From: Rhizobium sp. Leaf262
Lineage (GTDB): Bacteria > Pseudomonadota > Alphaproteobacteria > Rhizobiales > Rhizobiaceae
Reading direction: 5' to 3'
Assembly (NCBI RefSeq): GCF_001422245.1
Contig: NZ_LMMM01000003.1
Location: 62,001-126,000 of the forward strand
DNA length: 64,000 nt
Under the pieces are notes generated by a model that saw only the letters and a list, made by a program, of their open reading frames with translations, was not told the DNA's origin and ran no database searches. Below are positions 48,657-58,186 of this stretch, piece by piece; the stretch's first letter is position 1, and every line of letters starts with the position of its first letter. The position numbers and the translations under genes are program-made.

Positions 48657-50027
48657 ATGGAAACCAAGGCAAATTACACCATCGTCGGGATTTTCACGCT
48701 GATCGTCATCGCAGCCGCCTTCGGCTTCGTTTACTGGATGGCGGAATTCGGACGCGGTGGCCCAACGGCCCAATTGACAATACGCATCCCCGGCTCGGCC
48801 AACGGCCTTTCGGTGGGATCACCCGTACGATTCAACGGTATTCCCGTGGGCACGGTGCGCGGTCTTTCGATCGACCGTGACGATCCGGCCTATTCGATCG
48901 CCTTTACCGAAGTGCAGGCCGATGCCCCGGTCTTTCCTTCCACCCGTGCGGTGTTGGAAATCCAGGGTCTGACGGGCGCGGCCTACATCGAATTGTCGGG
49001 TGGCCGTAACAATGAAGAACGTATCCTCCAGAAATCATTCGACACGGGCGTTCCGGCGGAACTGACGGCCGACCTTTCGAGCGTGACCAACCTGCTTGCG
49101 ACTGCGGATAAAATTCTGCGCCGCGCGGATGGTGCGATCGGCGAGTTGCAGGGCTTCGTTCAGGATGCCCGTGGTCCGTTGACGCAGACCGTGCGCAATG
49201 CCGAGAAATTCTCCAACGCATTGGCGTCCAATTCCGACGGTATCGAAAACTTCATCGAAAGCCTCAGTTCGCTGTCGACCACCGTCCAGTCCGTGTCCGT
49301 TCGTCTGGACAGCACGCTGACCGCGGTCGAAGATCTGGTAAAGGCCGTGGATTCGCAGAAGATCGACTCCATCCTTACCAATGTCGACAAGGTTACGGCT
49401 GATGTGGCGGCGTCTTCCGGCGGCATTCAGGACGTTATGGAAACTGTGCAGCGCACGTCTCGCAACTTCGAGCAGGCGAGCGCCGAGGTTCAGGTCGTCG
49501 TCAAACGGGCCGACGAATTACTGGCATCCGTCGATGCGGCCAAGGTCGGCAATGCGGTTGAAGATGTGTCTGCGGCCACCGCCGACGCCCGTCAGGCTAT
49601 CGCAACCTTCCGTCAGATTGCTGACGACGTCGGAACTCGCCGACCCGATATCGACCGCGCCATCGCAGACTTTACCGATATGTCGCGAAAGCTGAATCTG
49701 GCTTCCAGCCGTGTCGATGGAATTCTGGCAAAGGTCGATGGTCTCCTGGGAACGGATGATGCCAACTCGCTGTTCTCCAAGGCGCGTGAGACGCTGGCTT
49801 CCTTCAAGGCGGTTGCCGATAATCTCAACGCACGCATCGGTCCGATTGCGGATAATCTGGCCCGGTTCTCAAGCTCCGGTCTGAAGGACTTCCAGGCGCT
49901 CATCGGCAGCACCCGCCAGACTGTCGATAATCTCAACAACACGATCACCAATTTCGATCGCGATCCGCAGCGCCTGATCTTCGGTGGCGAAAACGTAAAA
50001 CAATATGATGGCCGGACAAGGCGTTGA
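48657..50027 (+). CDS. mlaD: MlaD/MCE-domain lipid transport protein
   Basis: This 456-residue protein has one N-terminal membrane helix (YTIVGIFTLIVIAAAFGFVY) followed by an MCE domain. The domain spans about residues 40-115 (GLSVGSPVRFNGIPVGTVRG; LEIQGLTGAAYIELSGG). The remaining 300 residues are predicted long helix and coiled coil, much longer than E. coli MlaD, and could form a tunnel across the periplasm. It works with the permease and ATPase encoded upstream. Confidence 0.92.
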   Translation: METKANYTIVGIFTLIVIAAAFGFVYWMAEFGRGGPTAQLTIRIPGSANGLSVGSPVRFNGIPVGTVRGLSIDRDDPAYSIAFTEVQADAPVFPSTRAVLEIQGLTGAAYIELSGGRNNEERILQKSFDTGVPAELTADLSSVTNLLATADKILRRADGAIGELQGFVQDARGPLTQTVRNAEKFSNALASNSDGIENFIESLSSLSTTVQSVSVRLDSTLTAVEDLVKAVDSQKIDSILTNVDKVTADVAASSGGIQDVMETVQRTSRNFEQASAEVQVVVKRADELLASVDAAKVGNAVEDVSAATADARQAIATFRQIADDVGTRRPDIDRAIADFTDMSRKLNLASSRVDGILAKVDGLLGTDDANSLFSKARETLASFKAVADNLNARIGPIADNLARFSSSGLKDFQALIGSTRQTVDNLNNTITNFDRDPQRLIFGGENVKQYDGRTRR

Positions 50028-50040
50028 CGGGGGTAGGAAC

Positions 50041-50664
50041 TTGAAAATTTCGTTGATGCACGGGCAGGCGTCTGGCCCGAAAAGGTATAAGGCTCTCGTC
50101 GTGATGCCGCTGCTCGCGGCGCTTCTTGCGGGTTGCGGTGGCAGCGCGAAGAACGATACGTTCGATCTGTCCGTCTCCGGCGCGCCAGTCACGCATGGTC
50201 CTGCCTTGCGGTCGCGTCAGCTTCTGATTGCCGACCCGACCGCGCTGAAGGCGCTGGACAGCGAAAACATCGTCGTGCGTCTGTCGGGCTCTGAAGTACA
50301 GTATCTGGCCAATTCGCAATGGAGCGACCGCCTGCCGCGCATGGTGCAGTCCAAGCTGGTGGAAGCCTTCGAAGACACCGGCAAGCTCGGTGGCGTCGGC
50401 CGGCCAGGGCAGGGCCTCGCTATCGATTATCAGGTCGTGACCGACATCAGGGCCTTCGAAGTCGATACGGCGAAGAACCTGGCCAACATCGAAATTTCGG
50501 TGAAGTTGCTCAACGATAAGAATGGCACGGTCAAAGCGCAACAGGTGTTCCAGTCCAGCGCCCGCGTGAGTGGCTCAGGCAATGCGAACCTCGTCAAGGC
50601 GCTGGACAGTGCCTTTGCCGGTGCTTCTCGTGACATCGTGGCCTGGACGCTGAAGTCTCTTTAA
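50041..50664 (+). CDS. ABC-type transport auxiliary lipoprotein (PqiC-like)
   Basis: This protein is predicted to be an outer-membrane lipoprotein: a hydrophobic leader ends in the lipobox LLAGC. The body has the auxiliary-component fold seen in PqiC and similar partners of MCE systems (LSGSEVQYLANSQWSDRLPRM). The start is uncertain. TTG 50041 has GGGGG seven bases upstream, ATG 50056 is also possible, and ATG 50005 would overlap mlaD. It probably receives or delivers lipid at the outer membrane in place of MlaC/MlaA. Confidence 0.85.
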   Translation: MKISLMHGQASGPKRYKALVVMPLLAALLAGCGGSAKNDTFDLSVSGAPVTHGPALRSRQLLIADPTALKALDSENIVVRLSGSEVQYLANSQWSDRLPRMVQSKLVEAFEDTGKLGGVGRPGQGLAIDYQVVTDIRAFEVDTAKNLANIEISVKLLNDKNGTVKAQQVFQSSARVSGSGNANLVKALDSAFAGASRDIVAWTLKSL

Positions 50665-50684
50665 GCCGTAAAATTCGACATATG

Positions 50685-50722
50685 AAAAACGCTGCGCATC
50701 TATCGGGTGCGCAGCGTTTTTT
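50685..50722. terminator. Bidirectional terminator between the Mla operon and the PACE gene
   Basis: A perfect 13-bp stem (50686-50698 with 50708-50720) has A and T tracts on the two sides. It serves the lipoprotein gene and the converging exporter gene. Confidence 0.9.
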
Positions 50723-50742
50723 GTGTTTGGATGAGGCGCGAT

Positions 50743-51180
50743 CTACTCGGCGGCCTGTGCCTTCTTCCATTCCGGTAGCGGGAACAGGCGGTCGTAGCAC
50801 CAGTTGAAGACGAAGGCATAGACCACGTAAAACAGCGCGAATGACACGTCCATGATCAGCGCATGCGCAAGGCTGACATGCAGATACCAGGCGATGAACG
50901 GCATAAGCACCACCAACAGTCCGAGTTCGAACAGCACGGCGTGAACGATGCGAACGCCGGTCGTTTTCTGTGTCGTGCCTCTGGATCGCTGCATGACGTG
51001 GTCGAAGACGAGATTGTAGAGATAATTCCAGGCCGTTGCGACGGTGGCGCTGACGATGCCGACAACGCCGATGTCCTGCGCAGGCATGCTGAACAACAGC
51101 GCACCCAAGGGTATCATGAGAATGAGGCCGATAATCTCGAAGCTGAGGGCGTGGCGGATACGGTCGGCAATGGTCCGCAT
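50743..51180 (-). CDS. PACE-family small drug exporter
   Basis: This 145-residue protein has four membrane helices forming two repeated pairs, the bacterial transmembrane pair layout of the AceI/PACE family. The signature residues are in RIRHALSFEIIGLI and WNYLYNLVFDH, repeated as RIVHAVLFELGLL and FNWCYDRLF. Relatives export chlorhexidine and other biocides. ATG 51180 has GGGAG six bases upstream. It lies downstream of the giant gene's terminator, on the same strand. Confidence 0.9.
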   Translation of the reverse strand: MRTIADRIRHALSFEIIGLILMIPLGALLFSMPAQDIGVVGIVSATVATAWNYLYNLVFDHVMQRSRGTTQKTTGVRIVHAVLFELGLLVVLMPFIAWYLHVSLAHALIMDVSFALFYVVYAFVFNWCYDRLFPLPEWKKAQAAE

Positions 51181-51300
51181 GGAAAACTCCCGAAATGTCC
51201 CGGGCCGTCCCGTATGCTTTGCCCCAATGGCCGAGGTCGTCCTCGCAGGCTCCATATAAATCCTAAGCTGCCTTTCTTCAAGCCTGCTGTCTCTGGCGCA

Positions 51301-51333
51301 AAAGAAAAGCCCTCCCGGTGGACCGGAAGGGCT
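51301..51333 (-). terminator. Terminator of the giant gene
   Basis: A 12-bp stem with one mismatch (51308-51319 with 51322-51333) lies 26 bases beyond the stop codon. On the minus strand it is followed by TTTTCTTT. Confidence 0.85.
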
Positions 51334-51358
51334 GATATCTTTGCGATTGCACTGTTGC

Positions 51359-54300
51359 TTAGCTGAAACGTCCTGCCGCGTGAGCCAGCATGGTGTAGAC
51401 CTTGCCGGTATCTGAAGTCAGGTAGGACTGGGTCACCGTGCGGTCCCGATCCGTGCGCGCAACGTCTGCAAGCAGCTTTTCGAAATCAGAGATGTAGCGA
51501 TCAACGGCGGTACGGAATTCCGTCTCGCGTTCGTATTTGCGTTTGATCTCGTCAAAGGTCTGCTGACCCTTCAGCGTGTAGAGACGACGGGTAAAGACGT
51601 CACGTTCACCACGCTGGTAGCGGCCCCAAAGCTCCACGGAAGCATCGTGATCAATGGCCCTGGCAATATCAACCGACAGCGAGTTCAGCGACTCAACGAC
51701 GTGGCGCGGATTGCGTGCATCGGCTGCACGGGTCTGCGGCTCGGAAGCCTGGCGTGGGGCCGGGGCAGCATTCGCATTTCCGTCCTGACCATCGCGCGAG
51801 GCGCCGCGGAGCAGGTCACTGATCCAGCCGCCGCCATCTTCACGACGTTGCACGGGTGCAGCTGCGATACCGGCCTGCGGTGGCACGCCTCGTGTCTCCA
51901 GTGGAGAGTTGGTGCGAAGCTGTGGCGCAGCTGGCTGCTGTGCTATGGGGCGCGAGATGACTGGTGCGGCAGGCGCGACCGGCGCTGCCGGTTGCGGCCG
52001 CGGCTGTTCCGCGCGAGGCTGCTGTGGTTGCTGGACAGGCGCCGTTGCGGGTGCAGGTGCAGTCGGCTTGGTTGCGGCAATTGCGCGGGCCGCAGGTTCG
52101 GAAATTTCCATCTGCTGGGTCGACCGGCCAACGAGCTGGGAGATGTCCTGCAACGCCTTGATCTGCTCGGAAACGGCGCGGCGCATGGCGGCGGCACTTT
52201 CCTTTGCCTCTTCCGGCAGGTCGAATGCACCACGCTTCAATTCGGCGCGAGTGGAATCCAGTTCGCGGCGGATGTCGTGGCTGGAGCGGCGGATTTCGTC
52301 CGTTGCACCTGCAAAGCGGGTCACGGCTTCTTCCACTGCTTCGCGCAGGGTTTCGCGCAGTACGTCCGCTGCGGCATTTGACTTGTCTGTCGCATTGCCC
52401 AGCAGTTTGTCGACATCCGACAGCGAGGCAGCAACGCCGCCGCGCAGGCGGTTGACCAGAGCGTCCGAATATTTCTGCGCATCTGCCATCGTACCTTCGA
52501 TGGAGCGACTTGCATCTTCGCCAGCGGCGAGCAGTGCGCCGCGCATATTCTGAGCGGCAGACTGGGCGCGCTGTTCGGTTTCGTCGAGCGAACGGCCAAT
52601 CTCGTTAAAGGAGGAGGTAAGGTTGTCACGCAGATTGCCTGCGACGTTGGCCGAGCGCTGTTCGGCCTGTGTCAGCGTTTGCTCCACCACACCCATGACA
52701 CCGCGCATCGACTTCTCGATTTCCTCGGAACGCGTTAGCAGGCCGACGGAGAGGCTGCGCAGGGCTTCCTGACGTTCTTCCAGCGTACCCACGAGACTTG
52801 TCTGCGCCGCGCTGAGAAGCTCGGAGGCCTGCGAGAGAACGGACGAATGCTCTTCGAAGCGCCCAACGATACCGGCAACCTGCGAGAGCGTCTGGCCGGA
52901 AATGTTGGACAGGCGATCAATCTTGCCCTCCAGCAGACGGCTGGAGCTGGATACCATGTCAGCGGCGCGCGAGGTGGACTCCGTGAAGCTGGAAGCAGCT
53001 GCGTTGAGCGATTGGTCGGCGGCCTTGAATTCTTGCGATGCACGGGCAACGGCGACGTTCAGGTCATCCACGGCGCCGGTTACGACATCTGCCATGCCGG
53101 AGTGGGTTTCGGTCAGCATCGTCGTGCTCTGGCGTGTCGCTGCAACCAGTCTTTCAGCCGCATCGTTTCCGGCCTTGGCATAGTCGCCAATGGCCTGTTC
53201 CACCAGTTGCGCCATGCCGCTGTTGCTTTCGGCCAGAAGGCTTGCGCTCTGCTGGGCAGCGGTGACGATCTTTTCAGCCGCGTTATGACCGATCGTCGCA
53301 TATTCGTTGACGATCGGCTTTGCCTTCTCCTCGATGAGGCGAGACAGTTCAGCAGAACGGCTGGCCAGCATTGAGTTGAGTTCACGGGTGCGGCTGTCGA
53401 GAGTAGAGCGGATGGATTCGCCACGTGCGTCCAGCGAGCTTTCGACACCGGAAAGCGTTTCGGAAATCGCGCCCACCTGGGACCGTACGACTGCTTCGGC
53501 TTCGGCAACCTTGTTGACGATGGCGTTGCCGGCTTCCGAGAAGGTCTGCGCAACCGCTGCAGCCTGGCCGGAGAGGCGGCCCTGCGCATCGGAAATGCGA
53601 CCAACGATTTCTTCCGAGCGCTGTTCGATTGCGCGGGTGAATTCGTCGTTGCGGTTCTTCATCTGGTCGGCAAATTCAGCGCCGGTCTTGGCCAGCAGTT
53701 CGGTCGAACGCAGAGCCTCGTTATCCATGGTCTGCGTTGCGTTGACGACAGCATCGCGCAGGCTGACGGCGAGATTGGTGGCCTTGCCCTCGATCGTACG
53801 GTTGACGTTTTCAAGACCGATATTGAGTGCTCGATCCATGGTGCCAAGACGTTCGTCGATCCGGGCCGTTCCGCTATCCAGAACGCCTGCAATGCGCTGG
53901 GTGGCGTCATCGCTGGTACGCACGAGATCGGCAGTCTTGCCATCAAGCGTTTCGGAAATCTTGCGGCTTGCATCTTCGATGGAGGCGTTGACCTGACCCA
54001 GATCAGCCTGAATACGGCTCTGCAAGCTGTCGATATTGCTCTCCAGCCGCGCGCCGCTCTGGTCGAGATGGGCGGAAACGCTGCTGACGGACTGCTCGAC
54101 GCGGGCGGTAAGGGAATCGGCTGCGCCGCCGATCTCGCGCGTCGCTGCGTCGATCTTTTCTGCGACGGTGCCTGCGCTGTTTCTCAGGCGCTCCTCGAGA
54201 GTTGCTCCGCTGGCATCGATGGTCCGCTGAATAGCCTCCTGCTGATTTTCCAGCGACATTTCCAGCATGCTGGCGCTCGAAGCAATGGTCGTGCCGATAG

Positions 54301-57300
54301 ACATGGACTGTTCGGAGAGCAGGTCGTTCATGCGATCCTGGGCAGAGCCGAGCGTTTCGCTCAGCGTGTCGTGATGCTGGTCAAGCGTTCCGCGCAGCAG
54401 GTCATGCGAGGAAACAAGATTGTTTTCCAGACGCGAGACACCGCTTTCCATGGTCTCGGTAAAGCGACCTGCGCCGCCCTCAATGGCGGTTTCGATGCGA
54501 GTGGCTGCCGTGCCAACGGTCTGCTCGATGAGATCGCTGTTGCGTTCGACCGTCCGGGTGATTGCATCGGCCTGAACGCCAAGCATGGTATCGAGACGAA
54601 GGTGGCCAACAGAAAGCGCTTCCTCGATGGCCGAGGCCGTAGAGGTGAGGCGCTGCTCCGCGCCGCTGACCGACTGGGTGAGGGCAGAGGTCCGGCTGTC
54701 CAGGGTTTCGGTGATGCGTTCTTCCGCGCCCGAAATGGCCATATCGATGGCGAGCGCACGGCTATCCAGCGCGTCTGCAATACGATCTTCCACACCGGAA
54801 ACGGCATTTGCCAAGGCGGCTGTGCGGCTCTCAAGTGTATCGGCAATGCGGCTTTCGACGCCTGTGACCGCGCTGGTGAGCGCGAACGTCCGGGTATCTA
54901 GCGTTTCAGCCAGGCGCTCTTCTGCACCGGAGAACGCCATATCGATAGCCATCGTACGGCTGTCGAGCGTATCTGCAATGCGCTCCTCGACGCTGGAAAC
55001 CACGGTGTTAAGAGCAGCCGTACGGCTATCGAGGGATTCTGCGATCCGCTCTTCCGCGCCGGAGAATGCCATGTCGATGGCCAGAGTGCGGCTGTCCAGC
55101 GTATCGGCCAGACGCTCCTCGACACCGGAGACGACGCTGTTGAGCGCGGCCGTGCGGCTGTCGAGTGTATCCGCTATACGGCTTTCGACGCCGGAGACGG
55201 CGGTGGTCAGCGCGCTTGTCCGGGTTTCCAACGTGTCGGCCAGACGGTCCTCGGCGCTCGAAAATGCCATATCGATGGCCATGGTGCGGCTATCGAGCGT
55301 GTCTGCGATACGTTCTTCTACACCAGAGACGGCTGTGGTCAGCGCGGAAGTGCGCGCTTCCAGCGTGTCGGCCAGACGTTCTTCTGCGCTCGAGAACGCC
55401 ATGTCGATTGCCATCGTACGGCTATCCAAGGCGTCAGCAATGCGTTCCTCGACGCCGGATACGACGGTGTTGAGCGCAGCCGTGCGGCTGTCGAGGGTCT
55501 CGGCTATGCGATCTTCGACGCCGGTGACTGCGTTGCTGAGTGCCGTCGTTCCGTTCAGGATCGTGTCTGCGATACGGCTTTCGACGCCTGAAACAACGGT
55601 GCTGAGCGCAGCCGTTCTGGTGTCGAGGGACTCAGCGATGCGCTCCTCCGCGCCCGAGAATGCCATGTCGATGGCCATGGTGCGGCTATCGAGTGTGTCT
55701 GCAATGCGCTCCTCTACGCCGGAGACGACGCTGGTGAGAGCGTTGGCACGGTTTTCAAGCGTTTCCGACAGGCGCTCTTCAGCGCTGGAGAACGCCATGT
55801 CGAGAGCCATCGTCCGACTGTCGAGGGCGTCCGCAATACGCTCTTCCACACCCGACACGACGCCGCTCAAGGCGGCGGTGCGGCTGTCCAGCGTATCGGC
55901 AATGCGGGATTCGACGCCCGAGACCGCACTTGTCAGCGCGGTTGTCCGGCTATCCAAGGTCTCAGACAGGCGCTCTTCCGCTGACGAGAATGTCATGTCC
56001 AGCGCCATGGCGCGGCTGTCGAGGGCATCAGCAATGCGTTCCTCGACGCCGGCGACAACGTTGGCGAGAGCCGCCGTTCTGGTTTCCAGCGTGTCGGCAA
56101 TCCGATCTTCCACACCGGCGACGGCGTGGTGAATGGCGGCAGTGCGAACGTCGAGCGTATCGGCTAGACGCTCTTCCACGCCAGAGACCGCACCGGTGAT
56201 GGCGGCTGCACGGCTATCAAGCGTTTCAGCAAGACGGCGCTCGACGTCGGCAACGACGCTGTTGATGGCAGCCGCACGCTCTTCAAGAAGAGCTGCGAGG
56301 TGAACTGCGGTACCCGAAACCGAACCGGTAATCGCTTCGGCACGGCTTGCGAGTGCGGAATCGAAACGGTCCTGGCTGTCGGACAGCGCGCTGAACAGGG
56401 CTGCGCTGCGTTCGGCAAGAACGGAATCGATCTGCTGATGCGTGCTGCTGAAAGCGCCTGTGATCTCCGCTGTCCGTGCGCCGATGGCGTTGCTCAGTTC
56501 GCGGGTGTGGCTTTCCAGCGAGCTTTCAAGCATTTCTTGACCCGTACCCAACGTAGTGGCCAGAGCAAAGGACTGGTCGGTGAGGGTGGTGCTAAGGCGT
56601 TCGATGCCGGAATTCAGCATGCCGTCGATGGATTCGGTACCGCCAGCCACAGTTTCGTTGATGCGTGCAAGGCTTTCCATCAGCTTGCTGTCGAGGCTGC
56701 CCGCACGCTGATCGAAGGCGCTGGTGAAATCGGCCACCCGCTCGTCGAATGCGGAGTTGACCAGACCGACCGTTGTCTGAAGCTTTTCTTCGAACAGGCC
56801 AGACCGCAGGTCCAGATCCATGATCGCATCATCGGCAGAGCTTTGCAGGCTCTGGCGGAAGGACAGTCCTTTTTCTTCCAGCGTCGTGCTGAGCTTGCCG
56901 AGAACGTTGTCGAGAGAGCCGCCAATGATTTCCTGGCCGCGATCGATGTTCTGGCTAAGTTCAAGCGTACGCTTGGACAAGATGTCGTTGAGAAGGCGCG
57001 TGCGCTCTTCCAGCGAGTTGTTGAGGTTTTCGGTTCCTTCGCTCAGCGTCGATGCCTGCGTTGCAAATTGCTCCAGAAGCAGGCGACCGCGTTCGTCCAG
57101 CGTTGTCGAAAGATCGTGCATACGCAGATCGAATTCGTTGGAAATCGACGCGCCGGACGTATTCAGGGCCTTGAGAAGATTGTCGGTCTTGGCGGCAATG
57201 AGACTGCCCATTGCTTCCGTGGAAATGCGGGATTTTTCCAGAAGGGCAGCCGAGCGCGTATCGATCATCGAGGCGAAAGCCTCGCCGCTGGTGGCAAGGC

Positions 57301-58186
57301 GCATGGAGAGCTCTTCACCGACGATGGAGAGTTCTTCCTTGATCTGGTCCTGTGCGCCGACGATGGAGGAGCGGATCCGTTCCGCGTGATTGATGATGGC
57401 GTCACGCTCTGCGCTCAATTCCTGAACGAGGCTGCGGACACGCAACTCGTTGTCGGCATAGCTGCGCTCAAGTGCATTCACTTCGGAATGGACGAGCGTT
57501 TCGAGTTCGGTCGCACGGGCAATCGTACGCTCGATACCGTCATTCATGGCCGAAACTTCGCGCCGCACGGCCTGGCCGACGGACATGATGCGATCGGACG
57601 CAATGGTTTCGGGTTCGGCGAGGCGAAGGGCCACTTCAGCCATGGAGCGGGCTGCGTTGCGCAGGTCCTTGGCGCGGGCCATCATGATCGCAAAGGCGAA
57701 GAACAGCATGATCGGCACGATGACGCCGACGATGATCGCCATGACGCCGGGGACGGCGAAGAGCTCGGCGATCGAGGATACGTTCCAGATCAGATTGCCG
57801 TAAATGACATTGGCGAGACCTGCACCGGCAATGGCCCAGAGAACAGAGACGATAGCGGCGTTGCGAAGGGCACCCGACATGGAACCGGCGTCCAGCGACT
57901 TGAGAATCATGGCCGGACTGCGCTTGGAACCGTCGTTGGCGGCCTCGAGAGATGGCGATCTTGGAGCCGCCTGTTCGGGGGTGGGGCGTTGCGGCTGTGG
58001 CTCTGCCGCGCGCTGTCTGTTCTTTTCAGGCGCTCTCGTCTGGTCTGGCACTCTGGCCTCCGCAGGCTTTGGAGTGGATTTTTTCCGAGGTTCAGGCTTG
58101 TTTTCGTATGCGCCGAGTTGCAGGGCATCTTCCAACGCCTGAAACGCAGTCTCGTCAATCGAGTCGCTTATCTTGTTGTTCGCCAT
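51359..58186 (-). CDS. Giant repeat protein, GROWTH POLE RING (GPR/RgsE)-like
   Basis: This 2275-residue protein starts with a polar Pro/Gln/Lys-rich region (about 1-95), presumably cytoplasmic. Two membrane helices follow (about 107-129 and 143-170). A huge, almost wholly helical region then extends to about residue 1950. Inside it residues 646-1173 are 24 uninterrupted 22-residue repeats, a periodicity like apolipoprotein A helices. A Pro/Gln/Ala-rich linker precedes a C-terminal globular part (NPRHVVESLNSLSVDIARAI to the end). The layout matches, from recall, the Agrobacterium GPR protein, about 2100 residues, which forms a ring at the growing pole, and S. meliloti RgsE. Ortholog status is inferred. 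Confidence 0.8.
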   Translation of the reverse strand: MANNKISDSIDETAFQALEDALQLGAYENKPEPRKKSTPKPAEARVPDQTRAPEKNRQRAAEPQPQRPTPEQAAPRSPSLEAANDGSKRSPAMILKSLDAGSMSGALRNAAIVSVLWAIAGAGLANVIYGNLIWNVSSIAELFAVPGVMAIIVGVIVPIMLFFAFAIMMARAKDLRNAARSMAEVALRLAEPETIASDRIMSVGQAVRREVSAMNDGIERTIARATELETLVHSEVNALERSYADNELRVRSLVQELSAERDAIINHAERIRSSIVGAQDQIKEELSIVGEELSMRLATSGEAFASMIDTRSAALLEKSRISTEAMGSLIAAKTDNLLKALNTSGASISNEFDLRMHDLSTTLDERGRLLLEQFATQASTLSEGTENLNNSLEERTRLLNDILSKRTLELSQNIDRGQEIIGGSLDNVLGKLSTTLEEKGLSFRQSLQSSADDAIMDLDLRSGLFEEKLQTTVGLVNSAFDERVADFTSAFDQRAGSLDSKLMESLARINETVAGGTESIDGMLNSGIERLSTTLTDQSFALATTLGTGQEMLESSLESHTRELSNAIGARTAEITGAFSSTHQQIDSVLAERSAALFSALSDSQDRFDSALASRAEAITGSVSGTAVHLAALLEERAAAINSVVADVERRLAETLDSRAAAITGAVSGVEERLADTLDVRTAAIHHAVAGVEDRIADTLETRTAALANVVAGVEERIADALDSRAMALDMTFSSAEERLSETLDSRTTALTSAVSGVESRIADTLDSRTAALSGVVSGVEERIADALDSRTMALDMAFSSAEERLSETLENRANALTSVVSGVEERIADTLDSRTMAIDMAFSGAEERIAESLDTRTAALSTVVSGVESRIADTILNGTTALSNAVTGVEDRIAETLDSRTAALNTVVSGVEERIADALDSRTMAIDMAFSSAEERLADTLEARTSALTTAVSGVEERIADTLDSRTMAIDMAFSSAEDRLADTLETRTSALTTAVSGVESRIADTLDSRTAALNSVVSGVEERLADTLDSRTLAIDMAFSGAEERIAESLDSRTAALNTVVSSVEERIADTLDSRTMAIDMAFSGAEERLAETLDTRTFALTSAVTGVESRIADTLESRTAALANAVSGVEDRIADALDSRALAIDMAISGAEERITETLDSRTSALTQSVSGAEQRLTSTASAIEEALSVGHLRLDTMLGVQADAITRTVERNSDLIEQTVGTAATRIETAIEGGAGRFTETMESGVSRLENNLVSSHDLLRGTLDQHHDTLSETLGSAQDRMNDLLSEQSMSIGTTIASSASMLEMSLENQQEAIQRTIDASGATLEERLRNSAGTVAEKIDAATREIGGAADSLTARVEQSVSSVSAHLDQSGARLESNIDSLQSRIQADLGQVNASIEDASRKISETLDGKTADLVRTSDDATQRIAGVLDSGTARIDERLGTMDRALNIGLENVNRTIEGKATNLAVSLRDAVVNATQTMDNEALRSTELLAKTGAEFADQMKNRNDEFTRAIEQRSEEIVGRISDAQGRLSGQAAAVAQTFSEAGNAIVNKVAEAEAVVRSQVGAISETLSGVESSLDARGESIRSTLDSRTRELNSMLASRSAELSRLIEEKAKPIVNEYATIGHNAAEKIVTAAQQSASLLAESNSGMAQLVEQAIGDYAKAGNDAAERLVAATRQSTTMLTETHSGMADVVTGAVDDLNVAVARASQEFKAADQSLNAAASSFTESTSRAADMVSSSSRLLEGKIDRLSNISGQTLSQVAGIVGRFEEHSSVLSQASELLSAAQTSLVGTLEERQEALRSLSVGLLTRSEEIEKSMRGVMGVVEQTLTQAEQRSANVAGNLRDNLTSSFNEIGRSLDETEQRAQSAAQNMRGALLAAGEDASRSIEGTMADAQKYSDALVNRLRGGVAASLSDVDKLLGNATDKSNAAADVLRETLREAVEEAVTRFAGATDEIRRSSHDIRRELDSTRAELKRGAFDLPEEAKESAAAMRRAVSEQIKALQDISQLVGRSTQQMEISEPAARAIAATKPTAPAPATAPVQQPQQPRAEQPRPQPAAPVAPAAPVISRPIAQQPAAPQLRTNSPLETRGVPPQAGIAAAPVQRREDGGGWISDLLRGASRDGQDGNANAAPAPRQASEPQTRAADARNPRHVVESLNSLSVDIARAIDHDASVELWGRYQRGERDVFTRRLYTLKGQQTFDEIKRKYERETEFRTAVDRYISDFEKLLADVARTDRDRTVTQSYLTSDTGKVYTMLAHAAGRFS
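54668..56251 (-). repeat. 24 tandem 66-bp repeats inside the giant gene
   Basis: Each 66-bp unit encodes 22 residues of the type SGVEERIADTLDSRT plus a seven-residue tail. No unit has an insertion or deletion. Flanking units keep the 22-residue register with much weaker similarity, so the array grew within an older repeat protein. Units differ by scattered changes, many silent. Confidence 0.92.

Noticed and set aside
54585-56132. Long open frame on the plus strand across the repeat array (about 515 codons).
   Set aside because: It is antisense to the repeats of the giant gene. Its regular look is only the complement of the 66-bp units, and it has no ribosome site or recognisable fold.
54668-56251. 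Regular 66-bp repeats considered as a CRISPR-like or satellite array.
   Set aside because: Units are directly adjacent with no unique spacers and keep one open frame; they are protein repeats.
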